The notes below the pieces were generated by a model, which saw only the letters and a list, made by a program, of their open reading frames with translations, did not search any database and was not told the origin of the DNA. Below, piece by piece: positions 32,046-41,201 of a stretch of 64,000 nucleotides of DNA. This DNA is from Mycosphaerella arachidis. Its lineage: Eukaryota; Ascomycota; Dothideomycetes; Mycosphaerellales; Mycosphaerellaceae. Position numbers and translations under genes: made by a program. The stretch is from NCBI GenBank assembly GCA_001297265.1, contig LIHB01000001.1, positions 1,311,727 through 1,375,726 of the forward strand. Direction: 5' to 3'. Positions within the stretch are counted from its first letter, which is position 1. The number at the start of each line of letters is the position of its first letter.

Positions 32046-34307
32046 CTATCTCACGCCGTTACGTGGACGTTTCCGAGAAAAATTTGTGGTAGCAACGTAA
32101 TCCTTGCTGGGCCCTTTGATGGTGTGTTTGATCTCAAAAGTATGCAATGAGATCCCTTTCAGTGGCAGGCTGTACGTGGTCCAGTACATGTCATCCACGC
32201 ATAGGTGATCCGCCTTTGCAACACACGCCCCACGTCGCTTCGCCTCGGCTGGTGGTATGAACGTGAGGTTGTGGAAGAAGTAGTCCACTCGGAGCTCATC
32301 GTCTGGCTTCACAAACCACACGCTTAGTTCATCGCGCTCTTCGGAGTACCGGTAGACGTAGCTTCTCCTTGCGGTCATCTCTGCACCATTGGCTAGTGTC
32401 AAAACGCCACTTTCGGTGTAGAAATACTCGAAGTCAAAGACCATGCCACTAGCATCTTCACTCGGTGCCCGTGGATGAAAGCTTGCTTCGCCTCTGAGTG
32501 TGCCTGATGGGAAAGTCGATAGGGCGCTGTCGATCTTGCGTTGGATGTGCCAGTTGCCTTGCAGAGCACGGAACACGGCACGTGCAGTATACCTGCCGTC
32601 TTCGATGCATGCGCGCCAAGTCTGGGAGAGGTCTTGCATCACTGAGCCTGCTTCTTCATGGCCAGAAGCAGCAGACAGATATCGCGATGGCGACACGCAG
32701 CCTTCGCGCTCTGCGAAAGGTCCATCGTTTCGTTTCAGGCCAAGATGAGCGGCAACCTCTTCCATGTAGCCGACATAGTCTCCGAACCAGTACTGTGGGA
32801 CGTCAAGGCCTTTTGCTTGCATTTCCTTGCGGAGCTCGAGCAGTTTCTCGGTCTCTTCATAAGGCCTAGCGTTGGGCGCACTATGAGAAAGCCACCGTTC
32901 GGCTGTCAGTCTCGCTTGCATTTCAATCATTCCCCAGTATGGGCCTTCATAAAAGCCTAGAAAAGACAGCTCGGGGATGTCTCTCACTGCGGTCTGCCAC
33001 TCTTGCAGGAGCAGCGGCAAACGTAGACTAGCCGCGTCGTAATGTAGTGTCTGCTTCACATCCTCTGCCAGGAAGTCGATGGCCGACGCTGGAGTGTAGC
33101 CAGTAGCATAGACTATGGCGCCGATGCCTTTGACGCAACCTTTGCCTTCAGAGCCGAGGACAATAGCGGTCACAGCGCCATCCGAGCCAGTCTCTATACT
33201 TGACACTCGACCGCCCACAACCTCGATCAAGTCGCTGCGGACAAACTCTCCATATCTCTCGCTCAGTGCCACATATGCGGTGGACCTGGGCTCGTCATAC
33301 GGCACGCTCAGTGCAGCTGTCAGATCAGATTGATCTCCACCAACTATGCCTTGCACAGCTCCATGAATCATATCTTTGACTGCTTTCGTGACGCGACCGG
33401 CATTGCCCGTGATGGGTCCCGGAGATCGTCTCGACAGAACGTACAATTTGAGGTCAACGGGCATGAATGTTGTGGAGGTCTCGTCAACAGGAGTGAAAGG
33501 AGATATCGCATATAGCGGACGGGGCGTTACGTGGACAATCTTGCAACCTTCGTATCGTTTGCGAGAGTGGCTATCGGGTGACCACTGTGCATGAGACAAC
33601 TGCTGAGCGACCGCGGCTGCTGCCTCACCAGCTGAATTCCCGCCTCCGACAACAAGTATCTTCTTGCCACTAGGAGATGCGGTGGGCGGGAATAAATCGT
33701 CGAGCTTTCGAAATTTAGAGCTGTGAATCGACTGTATGTCCAGCTTAGAGGGTAGGTTCGAAATGCTTTGAGATATTGGCCGTGGCCTGGAGAAAAACCC
33801 AGAGCCAAGTAACAAGTAGTCGAATGCTGAAGTACATTTAGCGTCACTATGGTCTCTCGCTGTAATCTGCCATTTGTGGTCGGATCCATCACCTTTCCTC
33901 TCAGCTTTGATGACTTCGTGGCCGAGATGAATAATGTCTTCGGGAATGTTCTTCTGCCGGTAGGCCTCCAAGTATCGGTTGACCTGCCATGCCTTGGGAA
34001 ACATCGGAGCGAATGGTCCACTGCATGAGCCACTGTTTGACCTCGACGACCGCAGATCGACCGTGTTCCAGTCGAGGTCGGAGAAGGCAACGCTGAAGCG
34101 CGAAAGGTTGGTAGGTGTGTTTGGGTCTAGAAAGCCATTCGTTGAGCTCTCGTCCAGCGCCCATATGCCTCCGATTCGGTCTGACTTCTCGTAGATTGTC
34201 ACATCGAACTTATCTGTACCCAGAAGGACTTTGGCTCCTGCCAGTCCTGACGGCCCAGCACCAATGATCGCCGCTGTCTTTTTGGCCATGGCAATACTCC
34301 TGCTCAT
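32046..34307 (-). CDS. Flavin-dependent monooxygenase with C-terminal DUF6314-like domain
   Basis: Single exon, 753 residues from the ATG at 34307; a second ATG at 34289 has a better context (GCCATGG) and would remove six residues. The FAD-binding Rossmann motif is AAIIGAGPSGLAGA at the N-terminus, with YEKSDRIGGIWAL after it. The second dinucleotide motif is ILVVGGGNSAGEAA, and VYATGYTP is the FMO-type linker motif. The last 170 residues (GNWHIQRKIDSAL, GEASFHPR, YTESGVLTLANG, RSYVYRYSEERDELSVWFV, VDYFFHNLTF) look like a separate beta-barrel domain that I identify as DUF6314-like. FMOs oxygenate soft nucleophiles or act as Baeyer-Villiger enzymes using NADPH; the substrate is unknown. The C-terminal fusion may bind a hydrophobic ligand (inference). 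Confidence 0.88.
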   Translation of the reverse strand: MSRSIAMAKKTAAIIGAGPSGLAGAKVLLGTDKFDVTIYEKSDRIGGIWALDESSTNGFLDPNTPTNLSRFSVAFSDLDWNTVDLRSSRSNSGSCSGPFAPMFPKAWQVNRYLEAYRQKNIPEDIIHLGHEVIKAERKGDGSDHKWQITARDHSDAKCTSAFDYLLLGSGFFSRPRPISQSISNLPSKLDIQSIHSSKFRKLDDLFPPTASPSGKKILVVGGGNSAGEAAAAVAQQLSHAQWSPDSHSRKRYEGCKIVHVTPRPLYAISPFTPVDETSTTFMPVDLKLYVLSRRSPGPITGNAGRVTKAVKDMIHGAVQGIVGGDQSDLTAALSVPYDEPRSTAYVALSERYGEFVRSDLIEVVGGRVSSIETGSDGAVTAIVLGSEGKGCVKGIGAIVYATGYTPASAIDFLAEDVKQTLHYDAASLRLPLLLQEWQTAVRDIPELSFLGFYEGPYWGMIEMQARLTAERWLSHSAPNARPYEETEKLLELRKEMQAKGLDVPQYWFGDYVGYMEEVAAHLGLKRNDGPFAEREGCVSPSRYLSAASGHEEAGSVMQDLSQTWRACIEDGRYTARAVFRALQGNWHIQRKIDSALSTFPSGTLRGEASFHPRAPSEDASGMVFDFEYFYTESGVLTLANGAEMTARRSYVYRYSEERDELSVWFVKPDDELRVDYFFHNLTFIPPAEAKRRGACVAKADHLCVDDMYWTTYSLPLKGISLHTFEIKHTIKGPSKDYVATTNFSRKRPRNGVR

Positions 34308-34765
34308 CAGCCGATCCCCAGTGACTTCCTTTCTGTGCACTCAATAACGCCTTGTATGTTCAAGTGCAGGAAGATGACAAATGTAAGAAAATGATAGCTA
34401 CAGAGCTGAGATATTGTGCTACGAGTCTCTCCGTTCGCTGCTAACCAAGCTCACTCCAACAAGGAAAATACGATGGCGCTGCTTCTGCTGTGCGACGACA
34501 ATTTTCTGATGTCTAAAATTTATGCCAGGGAACTCAGCGATGGAATAACTCAAATTGGTCATGTTGATGTTGATATCAAAACGTGCGAGACGAGACAAAT
34601 TACGTGGCGCTCTGATGACGACTGATGATCCCCGCCTGTGGCTGTGCAGGCAGCTGCGATAGGGTAGATCTTGCCTGGTGTACGGGCTTCTTTGATATCT
34701 CGAACATCACGCTCAAGGACTGCCTAAGAAGACTGCAGACACTAGCAGGTGACAACACAGTCAGT
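34308..34765. other. Divergent region between the monooxygenase and CUE genes
   Basis: 458 bp. A 70-codon frame at 34416-34625 shows no family match. It holds the promoters of both genes. Confidence 0.5.
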
Positions 34766-35197
34766 ATGTCGAACCAAGGCTACTACCAAGGCGGCCATCA
34801 GGACAGCCAGATTCTTCCCAGCACAAATCCTTGGGCTGATGAGCATTCGACATCGCATCGGCAGCCGCAGTATCAGCAACAACAGCAACAATTACAGCCT
34901 CAACAACACTACGCGCAGACAGGCTACAGCGCTCCGCCGGGCCCGCCGCCACAGCAAGGCGGAGGGTTCGGCGAGGAGCAGTTCGTGCCGCCCGAGGAGC
35001 GGGGTGAGCAAAGGGAAGCCATGGAGAACTTCGAAATGAACAGGACCAAGCCAGAGTCTCAAACGGACCGCGACGTTGCAAAATTGCAAGAAGAGTTTCC
35101 AGCTATGGATGGCAGCCTGATTGCCGCCCTGTACGGTGATTCCCAGTCGCTGAGTGGCACACGAGAGATGCTGCAAGAACTCGCCTCCCGGAGCTAG
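34766..35197 (+). CDS. CUE-domain ubiquitin-binding protein
   Basis: 143 residues, single exon in this model, starting MSNQGYYQGGHQDSQ. Residues 1-70 are Gln/Pro/Gly-rich and disordered. The C-terminal 45 residues (VAKLQEEFPAMDGSLIAALY, GDSQSLSGTREMLQELA) fit a CUE domain: the Phe-Pro pair of the first helix and a Leu-rich third helix. CUE domains bind mono-ubiquitin; fungal proteins of this size are annotated as CUE-domain proteins with possible roles in protein sorting. The frame is open upstream of this ATG, but those codons are not protein-like, and a 5' UTR intron is possible. Confidence 0.78.
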   Translation: MSNQGYYQGGHQDSQILPSTNPWADEHSTSHRQPQYQQQQQQLQPQQHYAQTGYSAPPGPPPQQGGGFGEEQFVPPEERGEQREAMENFEMNRTKPESQTDRDVAKLQEEFPAMDGSLIAALYGDSQSLSGTREMLQELASRS

Positions 35198-35526
35198 ACG
35201 CTGAAGCGGAGAGCGGAACGCGTTACTGTCGCCGACTGCTATGAGCAGTGCTGATGCGTTATGAGCGAGGACGATGTGTAGGATAGCGATATGAGAGTGA
35301 TTCGAGCATGAAGCGAAGCATTCAAGCATACCAACCAGTACTGATTGCCGATGTCGCCCCCAAAGCACTTTCCCCGCGCGTCATCATCACCTGGGCGAGC
35401 ATCGCTCCTCGTTGTGCCTGACACATCAGCCAATGCTGCACGACAGAGCCGTGTGATCGTCCCTTCGCGTATGGGCATCTTCATGTAGCTCATTCTCCGA
35501 CACGCCATCGAGAACCCGTAAAGAAC
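35198..35526. other. Spacer between the CUE and HMG-CoA lyase genes
   Basis: 329 bp between two genes on the same strand. It holds a 3' UTR and a promoter; nothing else is seen. Confidence 0.5.
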
Positions 35527-36780
35527 ATGTCTCTCGCTTCGTCGCGCGTCCTGCTGCGCCGACGTGTCTGGAGCTCGATCCCATCACGAAGCTTCTCCAG
35601 CTCGAGCACTAGACGAGCAACGACGGACCATGTCAGAATCGTCGAGGTTGGACCACGAGATGGCCTTCAGAATGAGAAGACGAACATCGCGCCAAAGACG
35701 AAGATAGAACTCGTCAGGCGTTTGGCAGGGACTGGCATAGAGACAATCGAGGCTGGCTCGTTCGTGCATCCGAAATGGGTGCCGCAGGTTTGTAAACCCC
35801 GCGCGTGCAATGAGGCAACAGATCCTGAGTGTGAATAGATGGCCGCCTCAGACAAAGTGCTGTCCTCCATCCTTGCGAACCCTCCGAGCTCCAGCAAGCC
35901 CATCACGTACCAATGGCTACTACCGAACAGGAAAGGGTTCGACAACTACTTCGAAGTGATGAACACTTCATCGTCCACGCCAGGGGGCTATCCCACCCCT
36001 CCACCCTCGCCAAAGCACGACAGCGGTCCAGCATTGAACACCTCGAGCCAAGACCCGAATGCAATGCCCTCTGCATCCTCGGGAGCAGCAGCGATGGAAA
36101 GTAACATAGGAAACACAGGCAATAGAAACCAGAGACACGAGGTATCGATCTTCCTCGCCGCAACAGAGAGCTTCAGCAAGAAGAACACAAACCGCAGCAT
36201 ACAAGAGAGCTTGGATCGATTCGAGCCGCTCGTGGTAGACTGCAGGGAAGCTGGATACCCCGTGCGAGCGTACATCTCTGTCGCTCTTGGATGCCCCTTC
36301 GAAGGCCCAGACGTCGACCCACACAGAGTCGCCGATCTAGCTGCATCATTGCTCGAGTTTGGCGCAGATGAGATCAGCGTGGCAGATACCACAGGCATGG
36401 GCACTGCGCCACGGACACGCAAGCTCTTGCAGACACTCAAAGAGGCTGGTGTGCGAAGCGAAGACCTAGCACTGCATTTTCACGACACTTTTGGTCAGGC
36501 TCTGATTAATACGATGGTTGGGCTGGAACATGGTATCAGGACTTACGACAGTGCTGTCGGAGGACTTGGAGGATGTCCCTACAGCCCCGGAGCTACCGGC
36601 AACGTAGCGACCGAAGACTTGGTCTACTTCTTGCATAGTCTTGGTGCCGAGACGGGCATTGATCTTGAGGAGGTCAGTAGGATAGGCGACTGGATCACAA
36701 AGAAGATTGGGAAGTCGAATAGTGCGAGCGCAGGTAAAGCTACATTGGCGCGCCTGAGTCGAGAAGGGTATGCAAAGTGA
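35527..36780 (+). CDS. Hydroxymethylglutaryl-CoA lyase, mitochondrial
   Basis: Exons 35527-35787 and 35839-36780 (51-nt intron), 400 residues. The N-terminus is Arg/Ser-rich (SRVLLRRRVWSSIPSRSFSS), fitting a mitochondrial targeting peptide. The TIM barrel starts VRIVEVGPRDGLQNE, whose Arg and Asp belong to the active site, continues with IEAGSFVHPKWVPQ, and ends with the lyase signature SAVGGLGGCPYSPGATGNV containing the catalytic Cys. It splits HMG-CoA to acetoacetate and acetyl-CoA in the last step of leucine breakdown. Between GFDNYFEVM and EVSIFLAATESFSKKN lies a Ser/Pro-rich insert of about 60 residues where the animal and bacterial enzymes have a short loop; fungal enzymes are known to carry inserts here. 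The intron falls between Gln and Met of the conserved WVPQM. Confidence 0.94.
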
Positions 36781-36978
36781 ATATGAGCAAAATGGACTGT
36801 ACAGACGCCGATGACAACGCTTCGATATAGCATGCTCTTTGTCCGTCATGGTTCTAGCCAAACCCACCGGCTGTTAACCGAGGTCGCCTGTTCGGCCAAC
36901 CCCAATGCTCATCTCAGACTTTCACGTTAATTGTACAGTCACCAGGAACCAAGGAGGGATCGAAGCAGAAGCAGTGAG

Positions 36979-38499
36979 ATGGACAGCGTCAAGCCGACTA
37001 CTCTGCCGCGATGGCAGAGAGGCCTCGACGCTGCACACAGCCGACATGGAAAACAAATGGTCCTCATTGCTGCAACACTTGCAATGACATTTCTATACTT
37101 CTTCTGGCCAACCAACTTCAGCGACCTGGGCAATCTTAGAGAGCCCTTCCATCATTTCAGAAAAGTGCAAGGCTTACCTCCCAAGGACATTCCACACCAT
37201 CTTAGGAGCTTCCAGAAGTGCTCAATCGCCAACCTCCAGGCTACAAACTACACCTTCCTGGACACTGCACAACCTCTACCAGTCTCTGAGTTCGTTAATC
37301 GAAGGGACAAATTGGCTGAAGCTCTTGTCATCGATGGACTGGATGCGTTCTTGGTCGAGCCAGGTTATACTTTCTCCTACTATGCGAACGTCACCCAGCC
37401 AGACTGGGAAGTGTGGGAGCCCGAGGAGCGACCATTCGTGATGGTCGTGCAGCCAGAGCATGGTGATGATGGTCAGATAAAGGCAAAGACTACATTCTTA
37501 GTCCCGGCCTTTGAAGCGGAGCGCGCCAGATTGTTGCACATGCCGTTTGAGGATGAGCTGGATCTAGTCACGTATGAGGAGCATTGGAATCCTTATGCTA
37601 CGCTGCTGAATTCTTCGATTTTCGAGAAGCAGGGTGGAGATGGCAAGAGAAGCTCTCCCAGAGTCATGGTCGACGAGGAGATGCGTGACTTCATCTCCCG
37701 CGGCCTTGCTGTCAATGGCTTCGATGTACATGGTTTGAGCGGCGAGGTTGAGAGAGTGAGACAGACGAAGTCTGAAGCTGAAGTAGGGATTTTGAAGGCA
37801 GTCAATACCGGCACTGTGGAGTCTGTCAGGGCTATGAGGAAGTGTTTGACTCCGGGTCTAAGGGAAGACGAGGTGCAACTTGTGCTAGACAACACAATGC
37901 GCTCTGCTGGTATGGATCCATTCTTCGATATCGTGCTGTTCGATGAGAATGCAGCGAACCCCCATGGGGGTACAGATGGCGCGAAGAAGCTCGAGAAAGA
38001 GACCATGGTCCTCATTGATGTTGGTGCACATCTACTTGGCTACTCGAGCGACATCTGCCGAAGCTTCTTCCCGCCTTTCTTCGCGAAGCCTGAGACTGAA
38101 GCCGACCTTGAAGCTCTCAGCGACGGAATCAAGGAGAAGCTGCATGTCTGGGATGTCGTTCTCGAAGCTCAGACTGCTTCGATCGCTGCGCTGCATGAGA
38201 ACGGCACTTGTGCTTCCGTCGATCTGGCTGCACGTGGTGTTATCGAAGCCGCTGGCTATGGCGATGCCTTTACCCATCGAGTAGGTCATGGGATCGGCAT
38301 CAAAGCTCACGAGTCGCCATATCTCAACAAGGGTAATACCGAAACGCTTCTGAAAGCCGGCATGGCTTTCACCTCTGAGCCTGGTATCTATTTGGCCGAC
38401 AAGTTCGGCGTGAGACACGAAGATATCTTGCTAGTGAGAGAGGATGGTTTGCCAGACATCCTAACAGGAGTCCGCGCCAAAGGTCCTTGGGAGCCATAA
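36979..38499 (+). CDS. Membrane-anchored M24B metallopeptidase (Xaa-Pro dipeptidase/aminopeptidase-like)
   Basis: Single exon, 506 residues from the ATG at 36979. A short basic cytosolic end is followed by one membrane segment (about 28-45, MVLIAATLAMTFLYFFWP), giving a type II topology. The creatinase N-domain (about 90-250) precedes the pita-bread catalytic domain. All five metal ligands are present: D347 in LIDVGAH, D358 in SSDICRSF, H437 in HRVGHGIGI, E467 in TSEPGIY, and E481 in VRHEDILL. M24B enzymes cleave bonds next to proline. The membrane anchor suggests action in the secretory pathway or vacuole (inference). The gene lies 198 bp after the HMG-CoA lyase on the same strand. Earlier in-frame codons lack an ATG. 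Confidence 0.92.
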   Translation: MDSVKPTTLPRWQRGLDAAHSRHGKQMVLIAATLAMTFLYFFWPTNFSDLGNLREPFHHFRKVQGLPPKDIPHHLRSFQKCSIANLQATNYTFLDTAQPLPVSEFVNRRDKLAEALVIDGLDAFLVEPGYTFSYYANVTQPDWEVWEPEERPFVMVVQPEHGDDGQIKAKTTFLVPAFEAERARLLHMPFEDELDLVTYEEHWNPYATLLNSSIFEKQGGDGKRSSPRVMVDEEMRDFISRGLAVNGFDVHGLSGEVERVRQTKSEAEVGILKAVNTGTVESVRAMRKCLTPGLREDEVQLVLDNTMRSAGMDPFFDIVLFDENAANPHGGTDGAKKLEKETMVLIDVGAHLLGYSSDICRSFFPPFFAKPETEADLEALSDGIKEKLHVWDVVLEAQTASIAALHENGTCASVDLAARGVIEAAGYGDAFTHRVGHGIGIKAHESPYLNKGNTETLLKAGMAFTSEPGIYLADKFGVRHEDILLVREDGLPDILTGVRAKGPWEP

Positions 38500-38503
38500 G
38501 GGA

Positions 38504-39209
38504 TCAAACGGCTTCCTTCTGGTAAGTTGTGTCCGGCAGCACTTCCAATTCTAAGTGATCAAAATCTCTCGCAGTAAGCATCCCGATACCTGCTCCCTTA
38601 AGCATATCGTCGACAACGCTGCGGACAAGAGCAAGTAACTGCTCCCTCTCCTCCACCGGCGGCACATCCACCATACTCCTGCTCCCCCACACCGTCTGCC
38701 GCACTTCATACCCATTACTCCTCGCATCGAATGCCAATTGAAACCTCCACAAGCAGTAATGAAGCTCCAGCCTCCGAATCATCCTTACCTTCTCCGGATC
38801 AAGCCGATGATACCACCTCGCAGCTTTCCACTCCATAAAAGGCGGCAGACATCCCTTGTTAATCCAGTCTCCCGAGCTGAACGTAACTGGGGAACCTATA
38901 ATGTCGATAGAACGCCGGCAACGCCTCCCTCCGTAGCTGTCCCGAAGCACATGCAATCGCCAACTCAGACGGCGGCTTCCTAGAGACTTAATGCTCCGCG
39001 AGAATCTTCCTATCATTCTCGGCACATAGCTCGTACACTCGCTCTCTAGTCTCGGCCGGCAGCTCCAAAATTAGCGTAAAGGTCCTTCGAGGATCGTGTG
39101 CTTTATGTCGGAGGACAGTAAAGTTTCGTCTTAAGACTGTCTTGACACCATCTCGCACTGTGACTCGCGCTCTGGCCAGAATTTCGCGCAAGAGGTTTCG
39201 ACTTGACAT
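38504..39209 (-). pseudogene. Disabled gene with an ExR-like N-terminus (F-box/2EXR-like fungal family)
   Basis: From the ATG at 39209 the frame reads MSSRNLLREILARARVTVRD, then FTLILELPAETRERVYELCA, which resembles the start of 2EXR/F-box-like fungal proteins (LPAEIRxxIYE), and ENDRKILAEH, then meets TAA at 38990-38988. The same frame continues with PPSELAIACASGQLRREALP and AFYRHYRFP. An extra C near 38900 then shifts the protein to VTFSSGDWINKGCLPPFMEW and the end at 38504 (LEVLPDTTYQKEAV). One stop and one frameshift therefore break an otherwise coherent 230-residue protein. No intron with usable splice sites spans either lesion. Sequencing error is possible at the C run. The stop codon lies 4 bp from the end of the M24B gene on the other strand. 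Confidence 0.75.
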
Positions 39210-39679
39210 TGTGCTGCTTGGTGGATGCAAAGTTGGAAGCTGCGCATGATTTTTTGAGAGGCAGTGCACGTCGAGAGCTTGAGCAGCAGCAGGTTCCGGG
39301 GCATCGGGCTTATGAAACTCAAGAGGTTGGGTGAATTGTGGCTGTACCCGGATAGGGAGGCGGATGTAATGTGGTACGCAAGCCTAAGGCAGCCGTGAGC
39401 CACGATTGCTTCATTTGGAATGCCTGTAAGCTGGGTGAGGGCACATGGAAATGGTTCATGTCCTTGTCAAGAGGATCTCTCGTGGTATAGATGTTGTACG
39501 GAGGCGTGTGCAGCCAAAGAAGACCTCGCTCCTGCTATCTGCGAGCGCCATGCAAAGAGATCATCCCTGTGTCCATCGACCAGCATCAATATTACAGTAG
39601 CACAGCATGCGGACTCGACACTGCGAAGACGAGGCTCTGGAGACAGCGTGTACGTATGATATCCTGCTCATCAGATCAT
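39210..39679. other. Intergenic region
   Basis: 470 bp between the disabled gene and the SDR 3' end. Nothing recognised. Confidence 0.5.
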
Positions 39680-40725
39680 TCACAGCTTCGAGCTATCCAT
39701 TCTTACGCCTTCGTCGGCTTGCTCTGCGACGGTGAGATCGGGAAGTCGCAAAGGCATGATCCTCCTGGGAGAAGATCCAGGAACCAAAGCATATTTGGTA
39801 AAGTCACTCACGCCGTCATGCTCTCTCAGATAGTCCTCGTCAAGAAACGTCTTACCGGAGACATCTTTCGCCGGAGCCCTAATGATGGACAAGATAGCAT
39901 CAGAAAAGATCTCTGGGCTCCTGAGATCCTTCCGTAGATCGTGCGAACTCGTCTCGCGCTGCGTAGCAGCAGACTCGATAGCCTATACCCATAGGATCAG
40001 CATTGCCTCCACCTCAACAACAACAATAACCACAGTACTCACCACAGCAGGCCACAAACTCGTAATCGCCATATCCTCCCTCCCCTCTCTCTCAAAATCC
40101 ACAGCCAACCCCATCGTCAAGACACTCATTCCAACCTTCCCCATCGCATACGCCGTCTTGCCCTTGAAGAACCTCGAATATATGGGAGGGCTAATAACAA
40201 CAATCCGCCCCTTGCCCTTCGCCCCGTGCATATACATCTCCGGCAACACCGCCTGCACAGTCCCATACAAGCCCTCGGGATTCACCCTCTGCATCAGCTG
40301 GAAGCGTTTCATGGAAGTCTTCTCAACGCTACTCCACCATATAGCTCCTGAATTATAGACAACCACGTCAATTCTGCCGTACTTCTTGATCGTAGTTGTC
40401 ACCATGGCTTGGACATTCTCGTACGAGCGTACATCAACGGCGATGGGCAGAGCGGTGCCATTATGAAGTTCGGTGATCTCGCGGGCGACGGTGTTGATCG
40501 TAGAGGCGGAGGAGTTTGGGTTGGGTGGGAAAGGGGTGCATTTCGAGGCGTCGCTTTCTGTTTTGGCTGCCACGACGACTGTAAAGTATCGTCAGTAGAT
40601 TTCAGATAACATTTGCTCTGCATGCACTCACCAGCATAGCCTGCCTTGGCTAGGTCGATAGCAACTTGTCTTCCAATGCCTCTGGAAGCTCCGATGACGA
40701 GCGCGACTGGCTTGTTCTCAGACAT
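39680..40725 (-). CDS. Short-chain dehydrogenase, HSDL2-like
   Basis: Exons 40725-40632, 40578-40043 and 39982-39680; 310 residues. The cofactor loop is ALVIGASRGIGRQVA; most SDRs have Thr where this has the Ile before Gly. VVVAAKTESDAS follows the first junction, then ALPIAVDVRSYENVQAMV, VVVYNSGAIWW (NNAG-type motif altered to YNSG), VVISPPIYS, and the active site YAMGK (Tyr-x3-Lys). The product ends FSDAILSIIRAPAKDVSGK and FLDEDYLREHDGVSDFTKYA. The closest recognisable group is the peroxisomal or mitochondrial HSDL2-like SDRs; no PTS1 is present at the C-terminus (SSKL* is close to SKL: the last three residues are S-K-L, so peroxisomal import by PEX5 is plausible). Both introns keep frame (GCTG|TC, GTG|GCT). 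The substrate is unknown. Confidence 0.9.
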
Positions 40726-41201
40726 GCTGAAGATAAGTAGAAAGGTGCCGAGTACTATGATGGACGAGAAGATGTTTCAGAGAGCACCTACAGTTATCGC
40801 CAGGCCAGCGACGAGCCTACATATGGACCTGATCAAGTCACGGCTGTAATATCGCGATTGTAATCTTGCAGTAAGGCCGAGGTCTGGGAGGAGCTGAATG
40901 TTTACTGATCATGCACAGATCACCGCAAAAGTGTTTCCAATGGGTTGCGCGACTTGCTACAATATAATGTGAGGTGGAGGAGCACTGTTTGAACTTGAGA
41001 TCTCTTTTGTTCACATTCGCTAAACTAAAGGTACATGCAAGCGGTCAATCCATAGACCACACTGAGTTCCCCGAAGGTTCGATGCAGTAACCAGCACCAC
41101 CGGTCCGGAACGCCTGCTTTCTTTCTCTAGTCGTCATGCCAAAGTTCTTGCGTAATAACACGTGAGCACATTACAAAGCGTCAGTCCATCAGATAATGCA
41201 T
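40726..41201. other. Intergenic region downstream of hsp90
   Basis: 476 bp containing the SDR promoter and the hsp90 3' UTR. Nothing else seen. Confidence 0.5.
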
